Below the pieces are notes generated by a model. The model had not been told where the DNA came from. It saw only the letters and a program-made list of their open reading frames with translations, and made no database searches. From the NCBI GenBank assembly GCA_025642075.2, contig JAODUO010000142.1:447501-511500 (forward strand): 64,000 bases of DNA. The letters are read 5' to 3'. Made by a program: the position numbers and the translations under genes. This DNA is from Ridgeia piscesae. Taxonomy: Eukaryota > Annelida > Polychaeta > Sabellida > Siboglinidae. This document shows, one piece after another, positions 1 through 12,145 of the stretch; position 1 is the first letter of the stretch; every line of letters begins with the position of its first letter.

Positions 1-584
1 TCTGCTAAGTGCAGCCAGGTGCCGTATTATGGTCCTCATCTTTGGAGTGGTCGCCGTTAAAACTGTAATATTATATATATAACTGAACACACACTGCGTT
101 GTTTTCTCAGATGACGTAATCACACGACGCGGATCTACGTCTCAGTGATAACATTTCCTGTGTATAGAGAAAAATATCACCAGTGACGATATTACAGCTA
201 TCCCATATATAGGCATTCAACATCTTGAATCGTAAATAATAAAAAAAATTCTACAAACCGTTTCTAGAGTTTGCTTTAAACAAATGTATAATCTTACATT
301 TATCATATTTAATACGATTATCTGTGTTGCAATCCGTATATTTTGGTTTAGAGTAGAAGAACCCAAACCAACTCGCCGCCAATATTTGAATGCGTATTGC
401 AAAAAAAATCTTACATATAACTATGTAAACACAACATGTTGTTGTTGTTTGTTTGTTAATTTTATAATAGTGACTACTTTCAAAATAGTACATTTTCGTT
501 CGAAACCGTAAATTATACAAATATGTTTACATAGACTCTGAATGTATTGATTTGCTGGCTGAGGGGACTAACACTGACATTTGG
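1..584. other. AT-rich non-coding sequence
   Basis: No open frame with coding character, splice-bounded exon or RNA gene is recognised here. Base composition is AT-rich, unlike the GC-rich exons of the two genes found further on. Short open frames on both strands overlap one another, as expected by chance. Confidence 0.5.
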
Positions 585-601
585 AATATATATATATATA
601 C

Positions 602-642
<41 letters not shown>

Positions 643-800
643 TATACATATATATATATGATATTATATGATATGATATGAAAAATGAATATGAAAATGA
701 TATGATATGATATGATATGATATGATATGATATTATATTATATTATATTATATTATATTATATTATATTATATTATATTATATTATATTATATTATATTA
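585..800. repeat. AT-rich compound microsatellite: (TA)n, (GATAT)n, (TATTA)n
   Basis: An alternating TA tract with TATATACA variants (about 585-660) is followed by GATAT pentamers (about 700-731) and then TATTA pentamers (about 731-800). The three motifs pass into one another by single-base steps, which suggests replication slippage. Confidence 0.9.
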
Positions 801-1607
801 AAAATATAAAATATTATATAATAAGTGATTAAGATACAATGTCTAACATATTAAGACAAGCATGTAAATGAAAATGGTATATTAAAAAGGTAAAACATTA
901 TAATTATTATATCATTAAATAATAATACATACATAAATAATAATACATTACATACATTAAATAAATGTATTCATAAAATATGTACTCGTAAAAGGCGCTT
1001 CCTTCTACACGACGTGACCATTAACATGGCGTTGAATTGGCCTGTATTGCAGCGCTAATAATGTTAGTCTTAGAACAACAACAAATGACAATTTTATTTG
1101 GGGCAGCGTTTCAAGTGTGGCAAAATAGACACCGAAGGCACCGTTAAAAACGAAGTCAGTAGGATGCGTACAATGATCTAGTTAGTGAACTACAGCAGGA
1201 TGAGCAAAACTTCTTCTTCTACGGCAGCTTCTACTTAAAATATTGGCAGTTTCTGCGAAGGCATGTGGCAACTATATGATGGTACTACCTTCCCGCTAAT
1301 ACTTTCCGCCATTTTTGAAAGTCAGGAAAAACACGTCCTACCGCTGTGTCACGTGACTTACCGCGGAACGATTTGTTGGAAGGGTAAAATTCTGCGTTGT
1401 CTATTATGAACGTGTGTGAGACAGCTACTGTTCAAGTATCATACACTCACTTGTTGCGCTGGTTAAATGATTTATATTTTTTATGCATTTAAAACCAAAT
1501 TGTTGATGTTGCTCTGATGTTTATCTATTTCCTTTTGATTACTTTTATCTGATAAAATATTATCGGACATTGCGTATCGCCACCTGTAAACCTTAAGAAG
1601 GGAATGT
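801..1607. other. Non-coding sequence, nothing recognised
   Basis: AT-rich at first and more balanced after 1000. No supported exon. One exact GTCACGTGAC palindrome lies at 1348-1357. Confidence 0.45.
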
Positions 1608-1736
1608 ATGCGTGTCATAATGGTCGAAGGTGCATTTTTCTTTTCAGACAACACTTGGCTATTTACAAGCAGCGAATATGAACTCGATGATCCCACCACA
1701 GAATTTAAACTGCAAGACAACAGACAATACGTGTAG
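1608..1736 (+). other. Possible small ORF or terminal exon (42 codons), function unknown
   Basis: An ATG at 1608 opens 42 codons ending at TAG 1734-1736. Inside it, a strong 3' splice-site-like sequence (pyrimidine-rich TTTTTCTTTTCAG) ends at 1647. The piece from 1648 reads through acidic, well-mixed codons (DNTWLFTSSEYELDDPTTEF). It could be a last coding exon of a gene whose other exons lie outside the window, a short ORF, or chance. I recognise no family. Confidence 0.2.
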
Positions 1737-1797
1737 GGTTTAACCATAGAAATAAAGAAGCTTGATCATCTCCAGGAAATGTCTGAAGAGATGCAAA

Positions 1798-1913
1798 CAG
1801 AGAGAGCGAGACAGAGAGAGAGAGAGAGAGAGAGAGGAGGGAGGGAGGAGGGAGGGAGGGAGGGAGGGAGGGAGGAGGGAGGGAGGGAGGGAGGGAGGGA
1901 GGGAGGGAGGGAG
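1798..1913. repeat. Purine-rich microsatellite (GA)n/(GGGA)n
   Basis: A GA dinucleotide tract passes into GGGA/GGGAG units with purines only on the + strand. Such polypurine tracts can form triplex (H-) DNA. Confidence 0.9.
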
Positions 1914-3892
1914 ACGAATAGAATGTGTATATGGAACGTTTCTTGAGACTCATTGGCAGTTTCTGTATCTGAACGAAATCAACTATACGGAATGGTAAAC
2001 TTGTTGACTCAACCTTGCGTCGATGAAACATTCCCGCACGCATTTGTCACTTTATACATTCCCTTTAAGTATTTGAGGAAGGTCTTTTGTGAACATACTT
2101 TCAACAAAATACACAACGGAACGCATCAATGAACCATGTGTCCGTCTCTCATTGCTTGACGGAACGGTTGCTAGGCAACGGGTCACGTGAATGACAGGTC
2201 AATTGTGCAATCTACACAGCGATCCTGTAACGCGCCGCAGAACGCATACACGACTAGCCAGCTTTTTGCATGTCTGTCAACCAGGGTGGATGTGAAGTGA
2301 ATCAGTGCAGATAGGATCACCGATCCCGGATAAATCGTTGTCCTTAATACACTCAGATGCCTCTGTCGTGTTTGTAACACCAACAAGTATTGATAATTTG
2401 ATGGGTTACGTAATATTCGGATAATATTTATTCTTTCTAAGTATTTTCAAATGCCCGCAGGTGTTCTGTAGTAGGGAGAATTTAGGAGATCGTTGTTGTA
2501 ATATAATTAATTAAATTAATTACTGTTTTACCAATATTTGCCGTATTAAAACTTGATTAGTGCAACATAAGTAGTGTTCGTTTATTTGTTGATTGTCTTG
2601 TTTTCGAGTCGTCTTGTTTCTTAACTTATCGGCGAAGGTTTCAAGTACTGGAATTCTAGGGTCAAATCTTAAAAACAAGAAGTTAGTACCGCCTATCCCT
2701 GAAGATATCTCCAAGAATCCTCGACGGTGCGGAAAGGCAAATATGCGAAGGCGTACGGCCATCGGAAGGTGGGACTCTACTGCATCCTGCGGGGGGAGGG
2801 AAGGAGGGAGGGAGGTAGAGCCAGCCAGCCAGCGAGCCAGTCAGCTAGTCAGTCAGTCGGTGCTGCCATCTGTCCGGATGCCTCAAAGTTAAGTCATTTG
2901 TTTAATTTGTAATGTGCTAAGTTTTGGCGTATTCTCTACTCGCCCCTATTTGTGTTCACTCCCTTTATTTGACAATTGGCCTGTGATCTCCCAAGTCTTG
3001 AAGTATTTAAGAAATCACAAAGGTTACATCATTCTAATGTTCTTTCCGGTGAACACAATTATTTATCAGTCATTCCCCAGACGGAGCCACTTGAGTTGTT
3101 TACAACTGCTGACTATCCTGTTTCATTCACTTCCGTACTTGGTGATAGGGAAAATAAAATGTTTACCAGATTTGATTTCAAAATATTGTAAAGCTAACAG
3201 TTACAATCATTTGTTGCCAATTCGCGGGTAGTTATAAGCTAATTCACTAATAACCCGAGAAGCCGCATCACTACGAGCGCATGTTGGCAACTGTCGATAT
3301 TTACGTACACAAACTTGTATGGACACGCTTTCATATTCGTCACTTTGCAGACGCCGCAGGCTATCATTACCAATCACAAGGATCTTCAATTATGTTGTCT
3401 CGTGTATAATTGTATCTTAACATCAATTACCAATTACTAAATAGGCCTATGGATAAGAGAAAACCGCAGCCGATAACTACAAATAATCTCAGAAAGACTG
3501 TACTTGAAATGCATGCAGTACATAAACACTCATTAACTGTGTTTATTGAGGTTTGGTGGAATTCCAGGAGGCGTGCTCAGCTAAAACATTCTTACAACTC
3601 CATAGCTTGAGACTGAGCGGACAAATCCGCAGTACTTTCGACTGAGCAACATTGGACAACACGTCATTTTGTTCATAAATTCATCGGAACATAGCATAAA
3701 CTTTTTTTAAAGAATATGTCTTCTTCTTTGTTTAATTCCCATTCACACACCCCCCAATAGAACATCCATAATTACCTTGACCGACCGGGTCGAATCGACT
3801 GGGGTCGTAGTGGCAACATGTGCCTGTTAGTGGCATAGTGGCGTAGCCAGGATTTTGCTTTGGAGGGGGCACCCGACAACCAAGCAAACTCT
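1914..3892. other. Non-coding sequence with no supported gene
   Basis: Overlapping open frames of up to 99 codons occur on both strands near 2520-2912, but none has splice sites or recognisable domains. A GGGA/CAGC-rich low-complexity patch lies at 2790-2860. An RFX-type X-box lies at 2166-2180 and is listed separately. Confidence 0.4.
2166..2180. promoter_or_regulatory. Palindromic X-box (RFX-type site)
   Basis: GGTTGCTAGGCAACG contains two inverted half-sites, GTTGC and GCAAC, spaced as in the RFX X-box consensus. A GTCACGTGA E-box follows about ten bases downstream (2182-2190). RFX factors bind such sites in promoters of ciliary genes. No transcript start is identified nearby, so the target gene is unknown. 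Confidence 0.5.
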
Positions 3893-4053
3893 GTATGTAT
3901 GTATGTATGTATGTATGTATGTATGTATGTATGTATGTATGTATGTATGTATGTATGTATGTATGTATGTATGTATGTATGTATGTATGTATGTATGTAT
4001 GTATGTATGTATGTATGTATGTATGTATGTATGTATGTATGTATGTATGTATG

Positions 4054-4087
<34 letters not shown>
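3893..4087. repeat. (ATGT)n microsatellite ending in (TA)n
   Basis: About 42 uninterrupted ATGT tetramers are followed by about 15 TA dinucleotides. The long open frames across it exist only because the repeat lacks stop codons. Confidence 0.95.
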
Positions 4088-4091
<4 letters not shown>

Positions 4092-4097
4092 TGTGTT

Positions 4098-4103
4098 GTT
4101 TGT

Positions 4104-4137
<34 letters not shown>

Positions 4138-4446
4138 GTGTTTGTGTGTTGTGGTGTGTGTTTGTGTGTGTGTGTGTGTTGTGTGTGCGTGTGTTGTGTG
4201 TTGTGTGTGTTTGTGTTGTGTGTTGTGTGTTTGTGTGTTGTGTGTTGTGTTGTTGTGTGTTGTGTGTTGTGTGTTGTGTGTGTGTGTGTGTGTGTGTTGT
4301 GTGTTGTGTGTGTTGTGTTTGTGTTTGTGTTTGTGTTTGTGTTTGTGTTTGTGTTTGTGTTGGTTTGTGTTGTTTGTGTTTGTGTTTGTGTTGTGTTTGT
4401 GTTGTGTTTGTGTGTGTTGTGTGTTGTGTGTGTGAGTGTGTGTGTT
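4098..4446. repeat. GT-rich compound microsatellite
   Basis: GT dinucleotides are interspersed with GTTGTGT and TTTGTG variants over about 350 bp. A CA tract of similar length lies 140 bp downstream on the same strand, so the two are in inverted orientation. Confidence 0.92.
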
Positions 4447-4585
4447 GAAGAGAACATGACAAAAATTGTTATTTCTGATAACTAAATGTCACGGCAAGGC
4501 CTCTAAACTGCTCACATATTTTAATATAAATATTATGATGAGTATTTGAGAAATTAGTTGCGTGTTGCGTGTATGAGAGAGGGGG

Positions 4586-5864
<1,279 letters not shown>

Positions 5865-5872
5865 TATATAAA
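5865..5872 (+). promoter_or_regulatory. Candidate TATA box
   Basis: TATATAAA lies about 280 bp before a perfect 5' splice site (GACAG|GTGAGT at 6145/6146). Initiation would be expected about 30 bp downstream, near 5895-5900. This would make a leader exon for the + strand gene starting at 11618. The link is inferred from order and spacing only. Confidence 0.35.
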
Positions 5873-5896
5873 CAGGCCGGTGTTCGACGCCAGACA

Positions 5897-6145
5897 AGAG
5901 TTCCGTCGAGGAATACAAACCATTGCTTGTGGATTTTTGCAATCGCAGGTTGTTGTTATCCCCGAAGAAGTTGTAGCAGTAGGTGCCTGTTCGTGGTACA
6001 GCCAGCCGTGACACATTACTGCTCCCGAAGGACGAAGGCTGGGAGGCTGTTTGTCACTGGCAGTGGCCGGCCAGCCATGCTTCGTTGTGAGGCTGGAAGT
6101 GTTCACTCGAATAGACGGCAAACATTTGAAGACAGTTGAAGACAG
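5897..6145 (+). other. Candidate non-coding first exon of the ubiquitin-like/ankyrin gene
   Basis: A stretch of about 250 bp between the TATA box and a consensus donor (GACAG|GTGAGT). It contains one ATG (6077), which opens a 20-codon upstream ORF ending at TGA 6137-6139, just before the donor. No main coding frame continues from it, so if real it is a 5' leader exon spliced to the acceptor at 11617. The start is an estimate from the TATA position. Confidence 0.3.
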
Positions 6146-9100
6146 GTGAGTGTTGTGTATGGAGACAGATGGGTGGAGTGTACGGAGACAGGTAAAAGGA
6201 GTGTACGGAGACAGATGGGTGGAGTGTACGGAGACAGATGAGTGGAGTGTACGGAGACAGATGGGTGGAGTGTACGGAGACAGGTGAAGGAGTGTACGGA
6301 GACAGGGGTGGAGTGTACGGAGACAGATGGGTGGAGTGTACGGAGACAGATGGGTGGAGTGTACGGAGACAGATGGGTGGAGTGTACGGAGACAGTGGTG
6401 GAGTGTACGGAGACAGATGGGTGGAGTGTACGGAGACAGGTGAGTGGAGTGTACGGAGACAGGTGAGTGGAGTGTACGGGAAGATGGGTGGAGTGTACGG
6501 AGAGTGAGTGGAGTGTACGGAGACAGGTGAGTGGAGTGTACGGAGACAGGTGAGTGGAGTGTACGGAGACAGTGGGAGTGGGAGACAGGGAGGTGAGAGT
6601 GACGGAGCAGATGGGTGGAGTGTACGGGACAGGTGGTGGAGTGAGGGAGACAGGGTGGAGTGTACGGAGACAGGGGTGGAGTGTACGGAGACAGGGAGTG
6701 GAGTGTACGGAGAGATGGGTGGAGGTAGAGAGAGAGTGTACGGAGAATGGGGGGTGTACGGAGACAGATGGGGGAGTGTACGGGACAGATGAGTGGAGTG
6801 TACGGAGACAGAGGGTGGAGTGTACGGAGACAGATGGGTGGAGTGTACGGAGACGTGAGTGGAGTGTACGGAGACAGTGGGAGTGTACGGAGACAGATGG
6901 GTGGAGTGTACGGAGACAGATGGGTGGAGTAGGAGACAGGAGAGAGGTACGGAGACAGGGTGGAGTGTACGGAGACAGATGGGTGGAGTGTACGGAGACA
7001 GGTAAAAGGAGTGTACGGAGACAGGTAAAAGGAGTGTACGGAGACAGGTGAGTGGAGTGGAGAAGTGGTGGAGTGACGGAGAAGGAAAGGAGTGTACGGG
7101 ACAGGAGGAGTGTACGGAGAGGTGAGGGAGGTGTAGGGACAGGGAGAGTGTACGGAGACAGGTAAGAGGAGTGTACGGAGACAGGTGAGTGGAGTGTACG
7201 GAGACAGATGGGTAGGAGTGTAGGAGACAGGTAAGAGGAGTGTACGGAGACAGGTAAGAGGAGTGTACGGAGACAGGTGAGTGGAGTGTACGGAGACAGA
7301 TGAGTGGAGTGTACGGAGACAGGTAAGTGGAGTGTACGGAGACAGATGGGTGGGTGTACGGAGACAGGTGAGTGGAGGTACGGAGACAGTGTGGAGTGTA
7401 CGGAGACAGTGGGTGGAGTGTACGGGACAGAGGTGGAGTGTACGGAGACAGGAGTGGGTGTATGGAGAGAGGTGGAGTGTACGGAGACAGTGGGTGGAGT
7501 GTACGGGACAGATGGGTGGAGTGTACGGAGACAGATGGTGGAGTGTAGGAGACAGATGGGTGGAGTGTATGGAGACAGATGGGTGGAGTGTAGGAGAAGA
7601 TGGGTGGAGTGTAGGAGACAGATGGGTGGAGTGTGGACAGATGGGGAGTATGGAGACAGATGGGTGGAGTGACGGAGTAGATGGTGGGTGTACGGAGACA
7701 GATGTGGAGTGTATGGAGACAATGGGTGGAGTGATGGGACAGATGGTGGATGAGAGAAGATGGTGGAGTGTACGGAGACAGGTGATGGAGTGTAGGAGAC
7801 AGATGTGGAGTGTAGGAGACAGTGGTGGAGTGTAGGAGACAGATGGGTGGAGTGTATGGAGAAGAGGGTGGAGTGTAGGAGACAGTGGTGGAGTGTAGGA
7901 GACAGTGGGTGGAGTGTAGGAGACAGATGGGTGGAGTGTAGGAGAAGATGGGTGGAGTGTACGGAGACAGATGATGGAGTGTACGGAGACAGATGGTGGA
8001 GTGTACGGAGACAGATGAGTGGAGTGTACGGAGACAGATGAGTGGAGTGTACGGAGACAGATGAGTGGAGTGTACGGAGACAGGAGTGGAGTGTACGGAG
8101 ACAGGTGAGTGGAGTGTACGGAGACAGTGAGTGGAGTGTAGGAGACAGGTGGTGGAGTGTAGGAGACAGATGGGTGGAGTGTGGAGAAGAGGGTGGAGTG
8201 TAGGAACAGTGGTGGAGGTGGAGACAGATGGTGGAGTGTAGGAGACAGTGGTGGAGTGTACGGAGACAGTGGTGGAGTGTAGGAGACAGATGGTGGAGTG
8301 TACGGAGACAGATGGGGGAGTGTAGGAGACAGATGGGTGGAGTGTACGGAGACAGATGGGTGGAGTGTAGGAACAGTGGGTGGAGTGTAGGAGACAGGTG
8401 GTGGAGTGTAGGAGACAGGGGTGGAGTGTAGGAGACAGTGGTGGAGTGTAGGAACAGTGTGGAGTGTAGGAGACAGTGGTGGAGTGTAGGAGACAGTGGT
8501 GGAGTGTACGGAGACAGGATGAGGTGGAGATGGTGGAGGAGACAGGTGGTGGAGTGTAGGAGACAGTGGTGGAGTGTAGGAGAAGTGAGGGAGTGACGGA
8601 GAGGGGGGGTACGGAGACAGATGGTGGAGTGTAGGAGACAGTGGTGGAGTGTAGGAACAGATGGGTGGAGTGTAGGAGACAGATGGGTGGAGTGTAGGAG
8701 ACAGTGGGTGGAGTGTAGAGAGTGGTGAGTGTGAGTGTAGGAGACAGATGGGTGGAGTGTAGGAGACAGATGGGTGGAGTGTATGGAGACAGATGGGTGG
8801 AGTGTAGGAGACAGTGGTGGAGTGTACGGAGACAGATGGGTGGAGTGTAGGAGACAGGGGTGGAGTGTACGGAGACAGGTGAGTGGAGTGTACGGAGACA
8901 GATGGGTGGAGTGTAGGAGACAGATGGGTGGAGTGTACGGAGACAGATGGGTGGAGTGTATGGAGACAGATGGGTGGAGTGTACGGAGACAGATGGGTGG
9001 AGTGTACGGAGACAGATGGGTGGAGTGTACGGAGACAGATGGGTGGAGTGTACGGAGACAGATGGGTGGAGTGTACGGAGACAGATGGGTGGAGTGTATG

Positions 9101-10190
9101 GAGACAGATGGGTGGAGTGTACGGAGACAGATGGGTGGAGTGTACGGAGACAGATGGGTGGAGTGTACGGAGACAGATGGGTGGAGTGTACGGAGACAGG
9201 TGGTGGAGTGTACGGAGACAGATGGGTGGAGTGTACGGAGACAGATGGTGGAGTGTACGGAGACAGATGGTGGAGTGTACGGAGACAGGTGAGTGGAGTG
9301 TACGGAGACAGGTGAGTGGAGTGTACGGAGACAGATGGGTGGAGTGTACGGAGACAGATGGGTGGAGTGTACGGAGACAGATGGGTGGAGTGTACGGAGA
9401 CAGATGGGTGGAGTGTACGGAGACAGATGGGTGGAGTGTACGGAGACAGATGGGTGGAGTGTACGGAGACAGATGGGTGGAGTGTACGGAGACAGATGGT
9501 GGAGTGTACGGAGACAGGTGGTGGAGTGTACGGAGACAGGTGAGTGGAGTGTACGGAGACAGGTGAGTGGAGTGTACGGAGACAGATGGGTGGAGTGTAC
9601 GGAGACAGATGGGTGGAGTGTACGGAGACAGGTGAGTGGAGTGTACGGAGACAGGTGAGTGGAGTGTACGGAGACAGGTGAGTGGAGTGTACGGAGACAG
9701 GTGAGTGGAGTGTACGGAGACAGGTGAGTGGAGTGTACGGAGACAGGTGAGTGGAGTGTACGGAGACAGGTAGAGAGTGTACGGAGACAGGTGAGTGGAG
9801 TGTATGGAGACAGGTGGCAGGAGTGTTGACAGGTGAGAGGAGTGTTGGCAGGTGAGAGGAGTGTAAGGAGACAGGTGAGAGGAGTGTTGACAGGTGAGAG
9901 AAGTGTACGGAGACAGGTGGGTGGAGTGTACGGAGACAGGTGAGAGGAGTGTTGACAGGTGAGAGGAGTGTTGTCAGGTGAGAGGAGTGTTGATAGGTGA
10001 GAGGAGTGTTGATAGGTGAGAGGAGTGTTGACAGGTGAGAGGAGTGTTGACAGGTGAGAGGGATGTTGAAATGTGAGAGGAGTGTTGACATGTGAGAGGA
10101 GTGTTGACAGGTGAGAGGGGTGTTAACAGGTGAGAAGAGTGTTGACAGGTGACAGGAGTATTGACAGGTGAGAGGAGTGTGGAGTGACAT
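6146..10190 (+). repeat. 4-kb minisatellite with 23-bp and 19-bp units carrying splice-donor consensus
   Basis: Tandem units built around GTGGAGTGTACGGAGACAG plus a variable ATGG or GTGA tail (about 23 bp) run to about 9830. They then shorten to about 19-bp units around GTGTTGACAGGTGAGAGGA. Many units contain ACAG|GTGAGT, the metazoan 5' splice-site consensus, and the array starts exactly at such a site (6145/6146). The middle (about 6480-8780) is degenerate with many single-base losses, while 8940-9790 is the most homogeneous. A 1430-codon open frame on the other strand is a repeat artefact. Confidence 0.92.
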
Positions 10191-11387
10191 ATTATTTACA
10201 CAACTTAACATGCAATCAATGCCATTCATAATTTCATCTACAAAACCACGGAACGGTCTGGCTAATAATTGTTGTCCTGTGTCCCTAAAGATGGACGTAG
10301 ATTGCAACATTGCCAAATATACAGTATTCTCTGTGAAATCACTCATTTTAACCTTTTACTAATTTCCGCTATCATTTACATTGCTATGAAATTCGCTGAA
10401 GAGGTGGCTATACATAACCCATTATAAAATAGTCTGGTTTGTCTCGGGTGTATGAAATTTGCACATGTCACAGACATGATTTGCTTCATAATATATGGAA
10501 TTTGTTTTAATATTTTTATAATTGAATATTTTATGACACCATTTGTACAGTATCCCAACATGCAGTCCACGTAATTCAGGCTTTCAACAAAAGTAAGTGA
10601 TTTTGCTCTTTTATTAGAAGCCTGAATGAGCCACGTCATGAGCAAGTTTCGTACACATGAAACAGCCCACGTGTATATTTGACTACCCTCCATAGTAAAA
10701 ATAGTTATGGCGGACAGTGACTAAGGGCTCAAAAGAGTGATCTCACTCGGATGTGTTTTGTCACATTCGTTGTCATTTAAGGGCGCATAGACCAACACTC
10801 TGACGGAATGATAATTGAGAAAGATAATATGTCAGATTATTAGCCTTAACTTCTACTGGTTTCACGATGCCATCTTCAATGGCGTGCATTGCATCTCAAG
10901 TTGTGGCAGATCAAATATGTCAATTTTCTAGACATTCAGTTTCATTTCTGTGATGCAGAACCATTCAGTAACGTTATATCTAAAGGTCCATATTCTTGAG
11001 ATATATAATAACTGTTTATGGTTGTTTGTGGATGTTTACCCTTTATAGCAATTTCTGTGAAAACGTGTCGTGAAAATGGGGACTGTTGTCTCACAGAAAG
11101 CCGAGAGTCCTGCGATGCTATCGCAAGTATATAGTTTTATCTCTAGTGATATAGGTCTAACCAAAATCACTGCGAGATGAGTATTCGTCCCTAAAAATTA
11201 ACCAACAAACCTTCTGGGTGACGTTCCATGAGGGACCTTTGCCACGTATATATATATAACCCACCCCATCTAACCGTCTGGGTAAACTGAAGGGGAACCA
11301 TCTGGCAGAGGATAGGACAAGATAGGCAGATGTGGAAGCAGCATGCTGAAGCCTTCGCCCAACCACAGGGACACTATGGCTGCACAA
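10191..11387. other. Probable intron 1 sequence, nothing recognised
   Basis: AT-rich unique sequence between the minisatellite and the GAT microsatellite. No exon is supported in either direction. Confidence 0.4.
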
Positions 11388-11521
<134 letters not shown>

Positions 11522-11617
11522 TAACTGTCACGTACTATATTCTTGTGCTGTGTGTATTTTGTTTACTTTATAGTTTTTGAAAAGTGTCTAACACAGCATC
11601 GTACGTTTCCATTACAG

Positions 11618-12145
11618 TAAGCGTTAGAAACAAAGCCATGAGTGAGTTCCTGTCGAGTGACGTCATGTCACGTGGGGCATCCGCGCCCCCCGCTTCGTAT
11701 CGTCTGTTCGTGTCGACCCCAACGGGACAGACGTTCTCGCTGCGAAATCTCGCGAGAACGGTACCGGCGTATGCACTGCGCGCACAGCTGGAACTAGTGG
11801 CGGGCATACCGAGCGTCACGTACACGCTGCACTACGGCAATCAGACGATCGATTCCGACGCCGAGTTAGCGTTCGGCGAAAACGTTCAGAGCGGCGCCCT
11901 ATTATCGCTCAAGTTCGCGTGTGACTGGGGACGGCTGTACGAGTCCTTGAGCGCTGGCGATTCGCAGCAGACGGCGCAAGTGTGTCGACTGTCGCTGAAC
12001 GGAAGTGACGAGTTCACCGAGTCACGTGACCCGGATGTTGCTGAATCCGCGGAAACGTCGGATTTGGAACACGTGCGTTTCGTGGCGCTGTTCCAGAGCT
12101 GCCAGCGAGGGGATTACGACATGGCGAAGTGGCTGATCTCTGCAG
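11618..12145 (+). CDS. First coding exon: ubiquitin-like domain and start of ankyrin region
   Basis: The acceptor CCATTACAG ends at 11617 and the donor GCAG|GTAGGT follows 12145, leaving phase 1. ATG is at 11638. Encodes residues 1-169: the ubiquitin-like domain, an acidic linker, and the first ankyrin helix pair ending MAKWLISA. Confidence 0.75.

Noticed and set aside
6054..10346. Open frame of 1430 codons on the - strand, with others of 539, 227 and 184 codons in the same region
   Set aside because: The peptide is a direct translation of the 23-bp minisatellite (SVHSTHLSPYTP-like repeats in all phases). A unit not divisible by three and without stops gives long frames on its own.
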